Below, one piece after another: positions 33,036 through 43,064 of a stretch of DNA of 64,000 nucleotides (positions within the stretch are counted from its first letter, which is position 1; every line of letters begins with the position of its first letter). The stretch is from Xenopus tropicalis (Eukaryota; Chordata; Amphibia; Anura; Pipidae). Below the pieces are notes generated by a model that saw nothing but the letters and a program-made list of their open reading frames with translations, ran no database searches and was not told the DNA's origin. The position numbers and the translations under genes were made by a program. The stretch spans positions 68,729,764-68,793,763 of the forward strand of contig NC_030683.2 in the NCBI RefSeq assembly GCF_000004195.4. The letters are read 5' to 3'.

Positions 33036-33219
33036 CCTGGAACTCAGAAACTCAAGAAACTGTTAAGGGGCCTATACATGGATAAATAGTCATCCAGCAT
33101 TAAAAATTACAAAATAAACAGTTTGTCAAGGTAAATACATGTGTAGGTAGCTAACATTTTTACCTGCAGATTTAAATGCTGCTGGAAATATCCTTGTCTT
33201 AGATGTACAGTATGCTATA

Positions 33220-33223
<4 letters not shown>

Positions 33224-33279
<56 letters not shown>
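33224..33279. repeat. (TA)n microsatellite
   Basis: Alternating T and A over about 56 bp, similar in length to the tract at 10578. Confidence 0.95.
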
Positions 33280-33281
<2 letters not shown>

Positions 33282-33283
33282 CT

Positions 33284-35529
33284 ACTCTTCTTTTTCCCAA
33301 ACATATTTTTAAATTGCATTTAATTCTATCCTTCCATCTGCTTTAGTTTTTTTAAGGATTCCATCGTTGTCCCTGGAGTGTTTCCTATATCCTACTTATC
33401 CTTTGATGTCAGCTGAAAAACACTACTGTAGTGAACAACTGATCAATAGCATGGGGCTCATTAATGACATGTAAGATAGTGTGCAAAGTGCAAAATACCG
33501 GTCCCAATCAATATTTTTTTATAGTTTGCACCCTGCCTTCAAGCATAAACGAATTGCAGCAGGTCTCTGCTCTCCCCCATAAATATAGCGTTGTTTTGCT
33601 CATCATTCCTATGAACACATTAGGGTGCAGGATGACCAGACCCTAGGCAAATATGCTCTCTGAGCATTTTAACCTTAATTCTTCTTGCACCTCTGTCTAA
33701 GGTCTTAATTAATTACCCCTATGGGTGTATGGTAAGTGATGCTATCATTGCACAGATGCAGAATATAACAAACAGAATAGTATATAAATATGTCAAAGTA
33801 TGAAAACTTTGGTGTGCATGTGTATTTATCCAATAGTACTTACAAGTTATCTTGGCAATTAGCCTTTTTTTTAATTTTTACATTAGAAAATTTAATTAAA
33901 TCAGCTCTGCCAAAAGTGAGCCAGCCAAGTTATACAGATATGGGCAAATTGATATACTAAATCACTTCTCTAGTCAACCTCTCCAAGCAGTATTATGAGT
34001 TTGATCATCAAAAAGATTCAGAGAATTATAAAATATCTATATTATCTCTGATTTAAACAATCTGATCCTGAGAAATAACTAGACATGTTTGTGGCATTTT
34101 TCACTTACACAGTGCTCTAGCATAACCTTTTCCAGTGCTGAAGCAATACAAGTAAGGTCCTTCAAGCTCCAAGCAGTTTAAGACAACAATGCCATTTATT
34201 TTGAGTGCCATTTATCTTGCCGAATACTTTGGATAGCCTTTATGCATTTCAAATATTAGTATCCCAACCCTAGCACTCAACAGGCTTCTTAAAATGGACA
34301 CCTTAAAGTGCAGGCTATGACCCACCACAATTCCAGCACCCAAAAGCTACTCAAACTAACTATCAGTTGTTGACTGCTCTAAGATCCTGTTCTTGTCTTT
34401 CAGCTTTCAGAATGAAGTGTTTCCTTTTTGAGGTGCCATGACAGGAAGTTAGATTAAAGACAATGGTTACCAGACATATGTTACATGGGATATATATAAT
34501 GCATATAGACATCAGTCTCATTATACTTCATTATGTTCCAAAGCACAAAGATTATATGCAATGTATATTTAGCTGGATAAAAAGACAACAGATAATAATT
34601 TAATGTTAGATAACTGAATATTTCAAAAATCAACCTTTATATAAAAGTAGCAAAGTATACAAAATGGGCTGATTTACAAACAAGTGCTTAGGAGAGCAAA
34701 ACTGCATGCTAAATTAAGGACTAATATAGGACACAGACACAAGGAAGCCCTGGAATTACCACATGCCATGAGGTGATGTGAATTCCATGGCTCCCTTTTG
34801 TATGTGGCATTAAAACATAGAAATGGCTTGCACCTAATATATCACATGCTAACACCATTTCTGTGACTTTTGCACATGTATGCCAGATGCCAAAAAAAAA
34901 GTGAACATTCATTTACACCTGCACTTGTAAATCATGTGTAAGTTGTGAACCATGCTATTTTGTAGGCTTCTGATATTTCAAAATTCTGGGTAAACATCAT
35001 GGCAATTTGCATGTTTTTGCACTTAGCACATTGCACTCACATTGGTAAATGAGCCTGATATGGATTACTTTCTGTAATTCACACTTTAACAAAAGATTAC
35101 AATGGAAATGTCTAAATTAAGAACTAAGGGTGATATTTATATTTGAAACAGTCTGTCCCATCAATGTACTTTGATGTGGTGGGGTTTATTTTTTAATCCA
35201 CTGCTTAATGAATTCATGTGGTTTCCAGAACCACCCTAACGTTAATGATACTCAATCTCTCCTCTTGTAATCTTCACCTATAAGTCTTATCTTAGGTCTA
35301 ATTGCTAACACTAGATATATTTAAATATACTGCACGTGTGCATGGACCACCACAAGGGACCTCTAGGAACTCACAAAAGGTGGAGATGCAGCTCTTGTAA
35401 TATTACATCCATAGAAGAGCACAAGCAGAGGGGCCAATGTTAATTGGAATGCCACCACTGATTTACACTTTTATAGTCTTGTAGACTAACTTGACAGAAT
35501 TGGATCACTATCCAAACTTTTACACACGC
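33284..35529. other. AT-rich DNA without a recognised feature
   Basis: Over 2 kb with no protein-like frame, terminal repeats or known family. It is one of the longest repeat-free stretches in the window. Confidence 0.45.
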
Positions 35530-36012
35530 CATCTTAATACAATTAATCATTTATTAATGACTCCACTATCAGCCCACTCCCCAGGCATGATGCCTTGGAG
35601 TTACTTTGATTCTGACCTCTCCTTTACACCCCATATTTAATCAATAACTACAGTAAATCAAGTCACAGACATCAATGGAATATTTATAAACTATGACCGT
35701 TTTAGCACACAAGATGCCACCAAAATTCCAAATCATTCATCATGTCAAGTACTATCCACTGCAAGTCTCTATTGATTGACCTAACCCTCTTGAAACTGTT
35801 CTAATTTCAGTGCAAAATAAATGTAGTTGCCAAGCTCATAAACCTCACCAACTGAACTTCTGCTGCCATGCCAAATGCCAATCCCTACACTGGCTTTCAC
35901 TATAACTACTAAACCTGAAATTTGAAGCAATGCACAACTCTGCCCCACCCTATATCTGTCATCTACAAGTCATCAACAAATTGCTCATTACACTCTTAAT
36001 CTACTATTCCTG
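35530..36012 (+). pseudogene. Old L2-type LINE, C-terminal coding remnant
   Basis: On the plus strand, CATGATGCCTTGGAGTTAC, TTTGATTCTGACCTCTCC and CAATCCCTACACTGGC are decayed forms of the L2 reverse transcriptase C-terminal region (compare DSDLSF- and SLHWLP-like codons). No frame stays open. The element appears to continue at 37623-38005 after interruption by younger repeats. Confidence 0.6.
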
Positions 36013-36185
36013 TCATGATTTTTGTCATGCAGTGTTTTATTAATAAATGAAATTATGCTGTGTACATTACAAATGCAAAACCCAACTTGGGCTTCTCCCT
36101 GTTGCTATTCTCATATTTACCACTAGGTGGATCATGGGAGCATTTTTAGGAATGCAAGTGATCTCTAACCTCAGTTTGATCTAGA

Positions 36186-36960
36186 CCAGTGCTGTCCAAC
36201 TGGCGGCCCACGGGCCCCCTCTGTGTGGCCCCCCACCTGTCTGGCTGCTTTGATGGCTTACCTTTGAGTAAACTTTAAATGGTATCAGTACTGAGATTAA
36301 CGGGCCCCCTGCATTGCTCATACCTCAGATTCAGGCTGTAAGACCCCCATATTGTTTAAACATTTAATCCCCTGTACTGTTCACACCTTTTAGTTTCTGC
36401 ATTGTTCACCCCCTGCAGTGTTCACACGTCAGACTCAGGCTGTAATCACCCACATTGTTTTCCTGTTCACACCTCAGACAGGAGCAGTGCCAGCATTGTG
36501 TCACTGTATCTATTACCTGACCTATGCTGCCTGTATGTATGGCACACACAGGCAGGGTAGGGCAGGCAGAGTATGGCACACATAGGCAGCATAGGGCAGG
36601 CAGAGTATGGCACACACAGGCAGCATAGGGCAGGCAGAGTATGGCATACACAGGCAGGGTAGGGCAGGCAGAGTATGGCACACACAGGCAGCATAGGACA
36701 GGCATAGGATGCCTTTGTGTGTCATACTCTGCCTGCCCTATGCTGCCTGTGTGTGCCATACTCTGCCTGCCCTACCCTGCCTGTGTGTGCCATAATCTAC
36801 CTGCCCTATGCTGCCTGTGTGTGCCATACTCTGCCTGCCCTATGCTGTCTGTGTGTGCCATACTCTGCCTGCCCTATGCTGCCTGTGGGAGGTGAGCCTG
36901 GCAGGGGTTTATTCTGTGAGATTGTTAGAAGTTGGATATAGCCATTAAATGGTCCCTAGT
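36186..36960. repeat. Interspersed repeat containing an inverted minisatellite
   Basis: The opening CAGTGCTGTCCAACTGGCGG and the closing GAGGTGAGCCTGGCAGGG match a repeat family I know from Xenopus. The flanks before the minisatellite hold several diverged units with GTTCACACCTCAGA. The minisatellite is listed separately. Frames across it encode Cys/Leu/Pro repeats and are incidental. Confidence 0.6.
36516..36890. repeat. 34-bp minisatellite arranged head to head
   Basis: Five copies of a 34-bp unit (ATGGCACACACAGGCAGCAT then AGGGCAGGCAGAGT) start at 36539, 36573, 36607, 36641 and 36675. After a junction near 36708 about five copies follow in the opposite orientation, to 36890. The whole tract can fold as a long hairpin. 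Confidence 0.9.
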
Positions 36961-36974
36961 TAAATGGTCCTAGT

Positions 36975-37165
36975 TACGGAACACTAGGAGATTTGTTGCA
37001 CATGGGTAATCTGCACTACCCACAGGTGACTAATCTCTCAGTGCGAATGATACATATGTTTAACTGTTGGAGATTACCACTGACACCAAATATATTTTGT
37101 GTCATTTATCATAGGTGGGTATTAAAAATGTCCTGTGGGCAACAAATCTCCCAGTGTGCCTTCAA
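36975..37165. repeat. Decayed inverted MITE with GGAGATTTGTTGC ends
   Basis: GGAGATTTGTTGCACATGGG on the left and TGGGCAACAAATCTCCCAG on the right are inverted. GGTGACTAATCTCTCAGTG inside links it to the GACTAATCTCC family at 4560 and 41757. Confidence 0.55.
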
Positions 37166-37249
37166 CCTTAAGTAATAGGAGACAGTATGTCCAGTTTTGC
37201 CCATTTCTCCAGTCTCTTAAATACAGGAAGGTTTACCAGCAGTGCTATT

Positions 37250-37622
37250 AGTTTAAAGAATTGCAGTGGTAGCACAGAAACATAAGGCACTATCGCTTCA
37301 GCAGGCAGCTTAATCCTTTTGCAGAGATGTTAGGGAGAGCTGGTAACCTGCTGATTGGCTGCTAGGGAGAAAGGCAGTGGGGTGATATCACTCCCTGTAA
37401 AGAGGGGCTTACATTTTTCAGAACAGAAGTCACATGGCTGAGGGCACCTGGGAAACTAAGAATGTCTAACCCATTTTTTAAATTAAATAGGAATCATTTG
37501 TTTGTTCCTTTGAAAAACTGATTCTAGTGCAGGATTCTGCTGCAGGAGCACTATTAATAGATGTATTTTGTTAAAAAATACAAAAAAAAAAAAACATGAT
37601 TTCCCATGACAGTATTCCTTTA
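37250..37622. mobile_element. T2-family element, right part
   Basis: It ends TTTCCCATGACAGTATTCCTTTAA at a TTAA. The interior shares TGATATCACTCC, TCACATGGCTGAGGGCACC and GATTCTGCTGCAGGAGCAC with the copy at 1791-2342. The left end is unclear; TTTAAAGAATTGCAGTGG near 37251 is a possibility. Confidence 0.65.
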
Positions 37623-38005
37623 ACTCCACATTCATTACAAGTTCACATACATGCATTCAAAGACTATATAAATTCCATCCCACATTCATTCTAATTTTCT
37701 ACTAACCTTTCAGCCCATAAATTGTGTTTTACACACAATTTAAGATTCTTTATAAGCTACTGCAACTTACTAACTAAGCTACTGCAACTTACTAACTGCA
37801 AAACTTAATGCCACATCTTTCATTTTTCGGACTCCTTGTATCATGCCCTGTTGTCCCTTTAGACTGTAAGGTCTAATAAGTAGGGCCGCTTTGCCCCCTG
37901 TTCCAGTCAGTATTTGTATATGATCTGTTTAATGTGTACACCCTTCTATTGCACGGTGGTGCCTATTTTGTTGATGCTTTTTAAATACTTGATAGAAATA
38001 ATTTT
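37623..38005 (+). repeat. L2-type LINE 3' tail
   Basis: GCCCTGTTGTCCCTTTAGACTGTAAGGTC, GTCAGTATTTGTATATGATC and TTGATGCTTTTTAAATACTTGATAG form the typical untranslated tail, ending in a short A/T-rich repeat. It probably belongs to the remnant at 35530. It also serves as an uninterrupted relative of the tail at 40265. Confidence 0.65.
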
Positions 38006-38201
38006 CTTTTTAATCTCTCTTTTTATTTATACATTAAATACATGGATACTTTAGTCTCCAGTGTACCTTAACCCGATTCCTTCTAATTAGTCTATTTTCT
38101 ATAAATCCCCAAATCATTTTGGATCAAGCAGTACTGATTTTAATTGACAGTAAAATATACACGGTAACACCTGACCTCATTACAGAAAATGTATACATTT
38201 A

Positions 38202-38942
38202 CTGTATATACTCGAGCATAAGCCGAGTTTTTCAGCCCCAAAAAAGGGCTGAAAAATTCAAACTCGGCTTATACTCGAGCCAAAGTAGAGATCCCCTGCC
38301 AGTGCCAGACCCGCCAGAGCCACCACAGCCACCAGAGCCCCCAGAGCTGCCGCCGCAGACCCGCTGCCAGACCTGCTGCCAAACCCACCGCCAGACCCGC
38401 TGCCAGACCTGCTGCCAGACCCCCTGCCAGACCCGCCGCCAGAGCCGCTGCCAGAGCCACTGCCAGAGCCGCTGCCAGATCCACCGCCAGGCTTCCTAAG
38501 ACTGCGCTCTTCTGCGCGTCAGGCGGATGTGACGTCACGCGTCCCCCTTCCTGCACGCTTCTGCCCTGCCGCGCTCCCAGAGACATCAGCAGCTCAGCAG
38601 CACCAATTGTTGTAAGGGTGTAGTGGAGACAAGTATGCTCACAATGGCTTGGGTATGAACTGCACCATACACTTTAATTGCTACTTTGCATTGCTCTACT
38701 TTGCACTTACAGAGCTAGTTTACTGTTTTTTTTAAAAAATAAATATTTAATAATATATACCAAATTGATGCCTCAATTAATGTCATTTTATTGGAATTTA
38801 TTTTGATTATTGAAACTTAGCAGTAGCGGCTGCATTTCCCACCCTCGGCTTATACTCGAGTCAATAAGTTTTTCCAGTTTTCTTAGGTAAAATTAGGTAC
38901 CTCGGCTTATACTTGGGTCGGCTTATACTCGAGTATGTACGG
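38202..38942. mobile_element. TA-flanked DNA transposon (CTCGAGTATAAGCCGAG ends)
   Basis: TA at 38200-38201 and 38943-38944 flank an element whose ends read CTGTATATACTCGAGCATAA and, inverted, TATACTCGAGTATGTACGG. Next to the left end a perfect hairpin (38211-38280) repeats ACTCGAG and AAGCCGAG around GGGCTGAAAAA. A second internal CTCGGCTTATACTCGAG sits at 38844. It has no transposase. The ends and TA target suggest a Tc1/mariner-type element. I recall very similar ends in several other vertebrates. The interior carries the minisatellite listed next and a CRE-like TGACGTCACG at 38529. Confidence 0.8.
38361..38492. repeat. 12-bp GC-rich minisatellite inside the transposon
   Basis: Eleven consecutive 12-bp units of the form CCGCTGCCAGAC with point variants. 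A less regular GCCAGAGCC-rich lead-in lies at 38297-38360. The frame reads as Cys-Gln-Thr repeats on the plus strand and Ala-Gly-Leu repeats on the minus strand, both incidental. Confidence 0.9.
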
Positions 38943-38944
38943 TA

Positions 38945-39804
38945 TTTATGCAAAAGTTGATCAGCTGTATTCACCAAGGTTATCAAAAAGTAGGCCAGGT
39001 GTTTAAAATCAGAACTAACTGTATATGTCAATCATTCACACATCATTTGTGTGGATACACTTACTTTTTAATGATAATGATGTGACATGTAGTGAATGAT
39101 ATGAAACATATAGTCCTCTAAACACACCGGTAGGAATTTAAACAATTTGCAGTAGCTTTTAAATGCAAAAAAGTGGAATTTAGTTTGACTGCACAACACT
39201 TGATGGTGTGTGCAGGTGTCACCCAATCAAAATGTATCTACTATTTGGGTGTATGGGCTCACACAGGCAATACAGTAGTGCAGTATCCAGGGATTTGGTT
39301 ATAACACTCTGCCATGTGCAAAGAAATATAATTTGTGTTTCCTGCTTGAGAAATAATTGTTTGTTAGTATATTTTGCTTTTTTTTTTATTGCGCTTCAGC
39401 ATGAAACAGGTTTGCCAAGTTTTGTAAAAAATATAACAGTCTCAGCAGGTGCAACGAACAAAACCAGAAAAGCAAGCACATTTAGATGATCACAAACAAT
39501 AAACAACATTATAACAACACCATAGAAGTTTTTTAAGCAAATGGCAAAAAAAAACATATAGATTTTATCTCCTCTGTGTCAGAGATTTTTTTTTCCAAAT
39601 AATTGAGTTTTAGTTTGAATCATTCTAAACAGATCCAAAAATAACATGGGTTCTCAAACTATGGGTGGCTGTGCTGTTTATGGTCGAACAGCATGGCCTG
39701 CTTTTATAATAAAATTCCCTTTAATGCTTTGCAACAATAAAGTGATATACTAAATTAAATATTTAGGTCTAATAGATGACTACCAGATTGATCCGGGCTC
39801 TATA
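38945..39804. other. AT-rich DNA without a recognised feature
   Basis: No gene or repeat boundary was seen. Confidence 0.45.
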
Positions 39805-40147
39805 TCTAAAGTCAGTCACACATATTAAGATCCACTTGATTGGCAAGATCACCAAATGAGTGCGTCTTCTTCAGATATACTCATCTAAGATTTTGGGCTA
39901 ATTGGATTGTTTGGCTCAAGAGACAAATCATTGAATCAAAATGGTGGGTACATGGGCTGTGGGTACATGGGTTGTCGGACCAAGCTGATGCAGCTCTCTG
40001 ATCCATCAAGAAAATCAAACCTGCCCGATTGACACCTGGTCGATTTTCGCCCAGATATCGATCGGGGAGATAAATACATTGGTAGATAAGCTGATGAATC
40101 TTTCTCAAATTGCCAGCTTAAATCTGCCCGTGTATGGCCACCTTTAA
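39805..40147. mobile_element. TGTATGGCC-family MITE, nearly full length
   Basis: It ends CTGCCCGTGTATGGCCACCTTTAA at a TTAA (40144-40147). The left edge (AAGTCAGTCACACATATTAAG) is a decayed mirror. Inside are CGATTTTCGCCCAGATATCG and TTGTCGGACCAAGC. It is the longest copy of this family in the window. Confidence 0.6.
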
Positions 40148-40264
40148 ATTCACAGTGTTGCATTTAAAAATACTGCTTTCCCAATTTTCTAAAATAAATT
40201 TTGGATGTGGCAGCCCTATATGAAGATATGAAGAGAAGCTAAGTTTAAAAAGCCACAGGTTTGA

Positions 40265-40343
40265 AATAAATCAATAAATCTTTTCATTGTCTTTTAGACA
40301 GTAAGATCTAATAAGCAAGGTCTTTAACTTCAGTACCTGTCAG
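40265..40343 (+). repeat. L2-type tail, first part (split by a MITE)
   Basis: GTCTTTTAGACAGTAAGATC, AATAAGCAAGGTC and CTGTCAG match the tail at 37845-37912. The text continues at 40676 beyond the MITE (TTTGTATGTAATCTG, compare TTTGTATATGATCTG at 37913). Confidence 0.75.
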
Positions 40344-40345
40344 TA

Positions 40346-40673
40346 CAGGTATGGGACCTCTTATCCAGAATGCTCGGGACCTGGGGTTTTCCGGATAAGG
40401 TATCTTTCCATAATTTAGATCTCCATAACTTAAATCTGCTAAAAATCATGTAAATATTGAATAAACCCAGTAGGATTATTTTGCCTCAAATAAGGATTCA
40501 TTATATCTTAGTTGGGATCAAGTACAAGGTACTGTTTTATTATTACAGAGAAAAAGGAAATAATTTTTTCAAAATAAGACTTATTTGCTTATAATGGAGT
40601 CTATGGGGGATGGGCTTTTTGTAATTCGGAATTTTCTGGATAACGGGTTTCCGAATAAGAGATCCCATACCTG
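40346..40673 (+). mobile_element. TA-flanked MITE, complete
   Basis: This 328-bp element starts CAGGTATGGGACCTC and ends GATCCCATACCTG, inverted ends, flanked by TA at 40344-40345 and 40674-40675. Subterminal CCAGAATGCTCGGGACC and TCTGGATAACGGGTTTCCG are also partly inverted. It is non-coding. It is inserted in an L2 tail whose uninterrupted relative at 37906-37925 shows the empty site, proving a TA duplication. It is the reference copy for the other fragments in the window. Confidence 0.93.
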
Positions 40674-40760
40674 TATTTGTATGTAATCTGTATTTTTAAA
40701 GTATACAGTATGAATTTTTTATATACAGTGTGGATTATGCTGGTGCTTTATAATTATAAG
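40674..40760 (+). repeat. L2-type tail, second part
   Basis: TTTGTATGTAATCTGTATTTTT continues the tail interrupted at 40343. The end is poorly defined. Confidence 0.55.
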
Positions 40761-40872
40761 AACTCATTGTGTAATTCAGCTATAATGTTTCATATTTACA
40801 TTCCAAGCCCTCTCCTAGGTGCCAGAATGTCTTTGCAAAGAAATATACTCCTTAGAAAATAACTACATCTTA

Positions 40873-40992
40873 CAGGTATGGGAATTTAATCCAGAATGCT
40901 CAGGACCTGCAGTTTTCCGGATAAAGGGCCCTTTTTGTAATTTGGATCGCCATACCTAAGGATGAATTATATTATAGTTGTGATCAAGTTGG
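40873..40992 (+). mobile_element. TA-flanked MITE, 5' fragment
   Basis: CAGGTATGGGAATTTAATCC, GCTCAGGACCTGCAGTTTTC and GATGAATTATATTATAGTTG follow the consensus with an internal deletion. It is cut at about 40992, next to the LINE fragment. Confidence 0.75.
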
Positions 40993-40999
40993 AATGATG

Positions 41000-41735
41000 G
41001 CAGAACACAATCTATCACTGATGAAGTGTAGGCCTCCATATGGGCAAACACTAAAAGAATGGTGATATGCACCGGGTAAAAAGAGCACATACAAATATTG
41101 TGTTGCACTGGTACAACACACCAGAAAGACTTTTTTGCCTGACTACTCCCCACTCTGCTGGAGAGAATGCCAATCCATAGGTACCCTAGAACATATTTTG
41201 TGGACATGTCCCATAAACAGCCCTATTGGGACGATATCAGAGACTTACTGCCCCAACTCACCTGTCAGACTCTCCAGAAAGAGTCTTAAATTCCTTCTGG
41301 ACAAGCCATTTCCAGAATTACACAAAATATCCCAAGCTCTGATAAACCAAATTTTAACAGCCTCTAGGCTATCACTTACAACCAAGTGAAAATCTACATG
41401 CCCACCCACAGGGGCTGAGGTAGCAAAGAGAGTGAACAGCAACAAAGTTTAAATCTAGAATAGCCCACATTCAGAACAAAACCACCCTTTTCCTGGCGTT
41501 ATGGGCCATGTGGGAACTCAGAGGCTTAAAATGACTGACCAAATTGAAACTTTATTTAGCAAACCATCTAGGGAAGAGATACCCCAACTGACTCAGCTCC
41601 TCACCTCTGGTAAAAGATCTTCCTCCTTCAACAAAAGACCACCTAGCTGGAACCATGACCCCAAATCCATGCCTTTGGATATCAAATTCTGACAACCTCC
41701 GATATCTCGCCTGTGGACTTATGAAACCCCTAAGG
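41000..41735 (+). pseudogene. Tx1/L1-like LINE fragment with C-terminal zinc knuckle
   Basis: The frame at 41135-41389 includes CWRECQSIGTLEHILWTCP, a C-x3-C-x7-H-x4-C zinc knuckle typical of the C-terminus of L1 and Tx1-group LINE ORF2 proteins. The codons just before, in other frames, resemble the usual RWY-TP segment. After 41389 the sequence is non-coding or frameshifted. The polymerase itself is absent, so this is only the 3' end of a dead copy. The exact clade is my inference. Confidence 0.7.
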
Positions 41736-41756
41736 AGGCAATGCAATCTTTTTGGC

Positions 41757-41893
41757 TCTGGCACACGGGGAGATTAGTCGCCCGCGACAAATCTCCCTTG
41801 TCACAGGCGACTGATCTCCCCAAACTACCATCCCACCGGCGAAAATGTAAGTTGCCGGTGGGATGGCACACGCTGCGCAGGCGATTTCGGCAA
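41757..41893. mobile_element. GACTAATCTCC-family MITE, truncated
   Basis: GGCACACGGGGAGATTAGTC, GCGACAAATCTCCCTTGTC, GCGACTGATCTCCCC and GCCGGTGGGATGGCACACG match a familiar GC-rich Xenopus MITE. Here it is cut in the middle (CGATTTCGG) and followed by a microsatellite. Confidence 0.65.
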
Positions 41894-41935
41894 ATATATA
41901 TATATGTGTGTTTGTGTGTGTATGTTTGCCTGTAT
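41894..41935. repeat. (TA)n/(TG)n microsatellite
   Basis: TATATATATATGTGTGTTTG followed by TGTGTGTATG, abutting the truncated MITE. Confidence 0.85.
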
Positions 41936-42700
41936 AATAAAAATATTTTTTTTTATTTAACGTATCAGCAGAGCATATGAATGAAAACCAGAAGCAGCAC
42001 ATTTCCAATAAAAGACTAATATATTACTTCCTATATGCCTGATCAGCCATAATGCGTTGTCCTGGCTTTCCTGCAATTACAAACACATCCTGCATCATTA
42101 AGTGGGGAAAAAGTATCTCATCACAGCCATATAGAAAGGATGGTGATTCTGTGATTGCAACATAATTTATTAAGACAACCTGTTCTAAATGTAAGTCATT
42201 GATTTTCCATCCCCTAGGAATGGCCCCGTGATCAAGATTTCTCATTGGTTAGTGCCACTCTAAACACAGCTATGGAAGGCAGAAGAATTGCAAATTATCA
42301 GGTATTAGGCATTCTACAATTATGTTAATTATTTAATCATAAAAAACTGCTTGAATGTAAAATGACTTTTTCCCTGTTTTATTATTGAGTTAATATCTGC
42401 ACAGTAGGTTAAACATTACCATTAAATCTGAAATTTCTAGAATAAGATATATTATTCCAACATAACGTATAGTTATTAGAAGAATGATGTAAACATGGAT
42501 CAATGCGTAAATGTTGTTGATTATTGATTACAATAAAACAGTTCGATAAATAAATGTTGCTGATTTCTGATTAACACAAAATAGATAACTTAGCATTTAT
42601 TTTTGCTAATTAACCAATGGTAAAGAAAAATATATTTGCTTAACCCTCCCTGCCAGCCAATATGGTCACTTGCAGTACTTTTATTGACAGTTTTTGAACA
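41936..42700. other. AT-rich DNA without a recognised feature
   Basis: No gene or repeat boundary was seen. Confidence 0.4.
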
Positions 42701-42704
42701 ATTT

Positions 42705-42853
42705 GCGCTTATGCCACACGAGGCGTATGGCACATATTTTCGGCAAGCCAGAAAAGGCTTGCCGAGAGTATGCTCCATACGCTTGAAACTCCCCCTACCT
42801 GTGCCTGCACCCGAAAATATGCAGCATACGCTTTGTGTGGCATTAGTCTTAGG
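42705..42853. mobile_element. Small MITE with ATGCCACAC ends
   Basis: TTATGCCACACGAGGCGTATG on the left is mirrored by CATACGCTTTGTGTGGCATTA on the right. An internal hairpin CGGCAAGCCAGAAAAGGCTTGCCG lies at 42741-42764. The family is familiar from Xenopus but I cannot name it. Confidence 0.65.
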
Positions 42854-42908
42854 TGATTTTCCTTGGGGTGGGGGACATTTAGTACCCAGAAAACAATATA
42901 TTGTTTTT

Positions 42909-43060
42909 TAGATTTTTTAGATATTTAGAAGCCTATATCTTGTTTCAGAAGTGTAATTACACATACAGTATTTTAAAAACTTAGGTAAGTTTTTAAAATA
43001 CTGTATGTGTAATTACACCTCTGAAACAAGATATAGGCTTCTAAATATCTAAAAAATCTA
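42909..43060. repeat. 152-bp near-perfect palindrome
   Basis: The two 76-base halves meet at 42984/42985 with no spacer. They are complementary except for the central base and one A/G difference within AGAAGTGTAATT against CTCTGAAACA-side text. The arm includes TATTTAGAAGCCTATATCTT. Outside the arms the symmetry stops at once. Confidence 0.95.
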
Positions 43061-43064
43061 TAAA

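Noticed and set aside
36406..36941. Several Cys/Leu/Pro-repeat frames on both strands
   Set aside because: They are produced by the inverted 34-bp minisatellite. A unit that is not a multiple of three reads through in every frame.
38119..38499. 126-codon frame rich in Cys, Gln and Arg repeats
   Set aside because: It is translation of a 12-bp minisatellite inside a DNA transposon; the opposite strand gives an equally long Ala/Gly/Leu frame.
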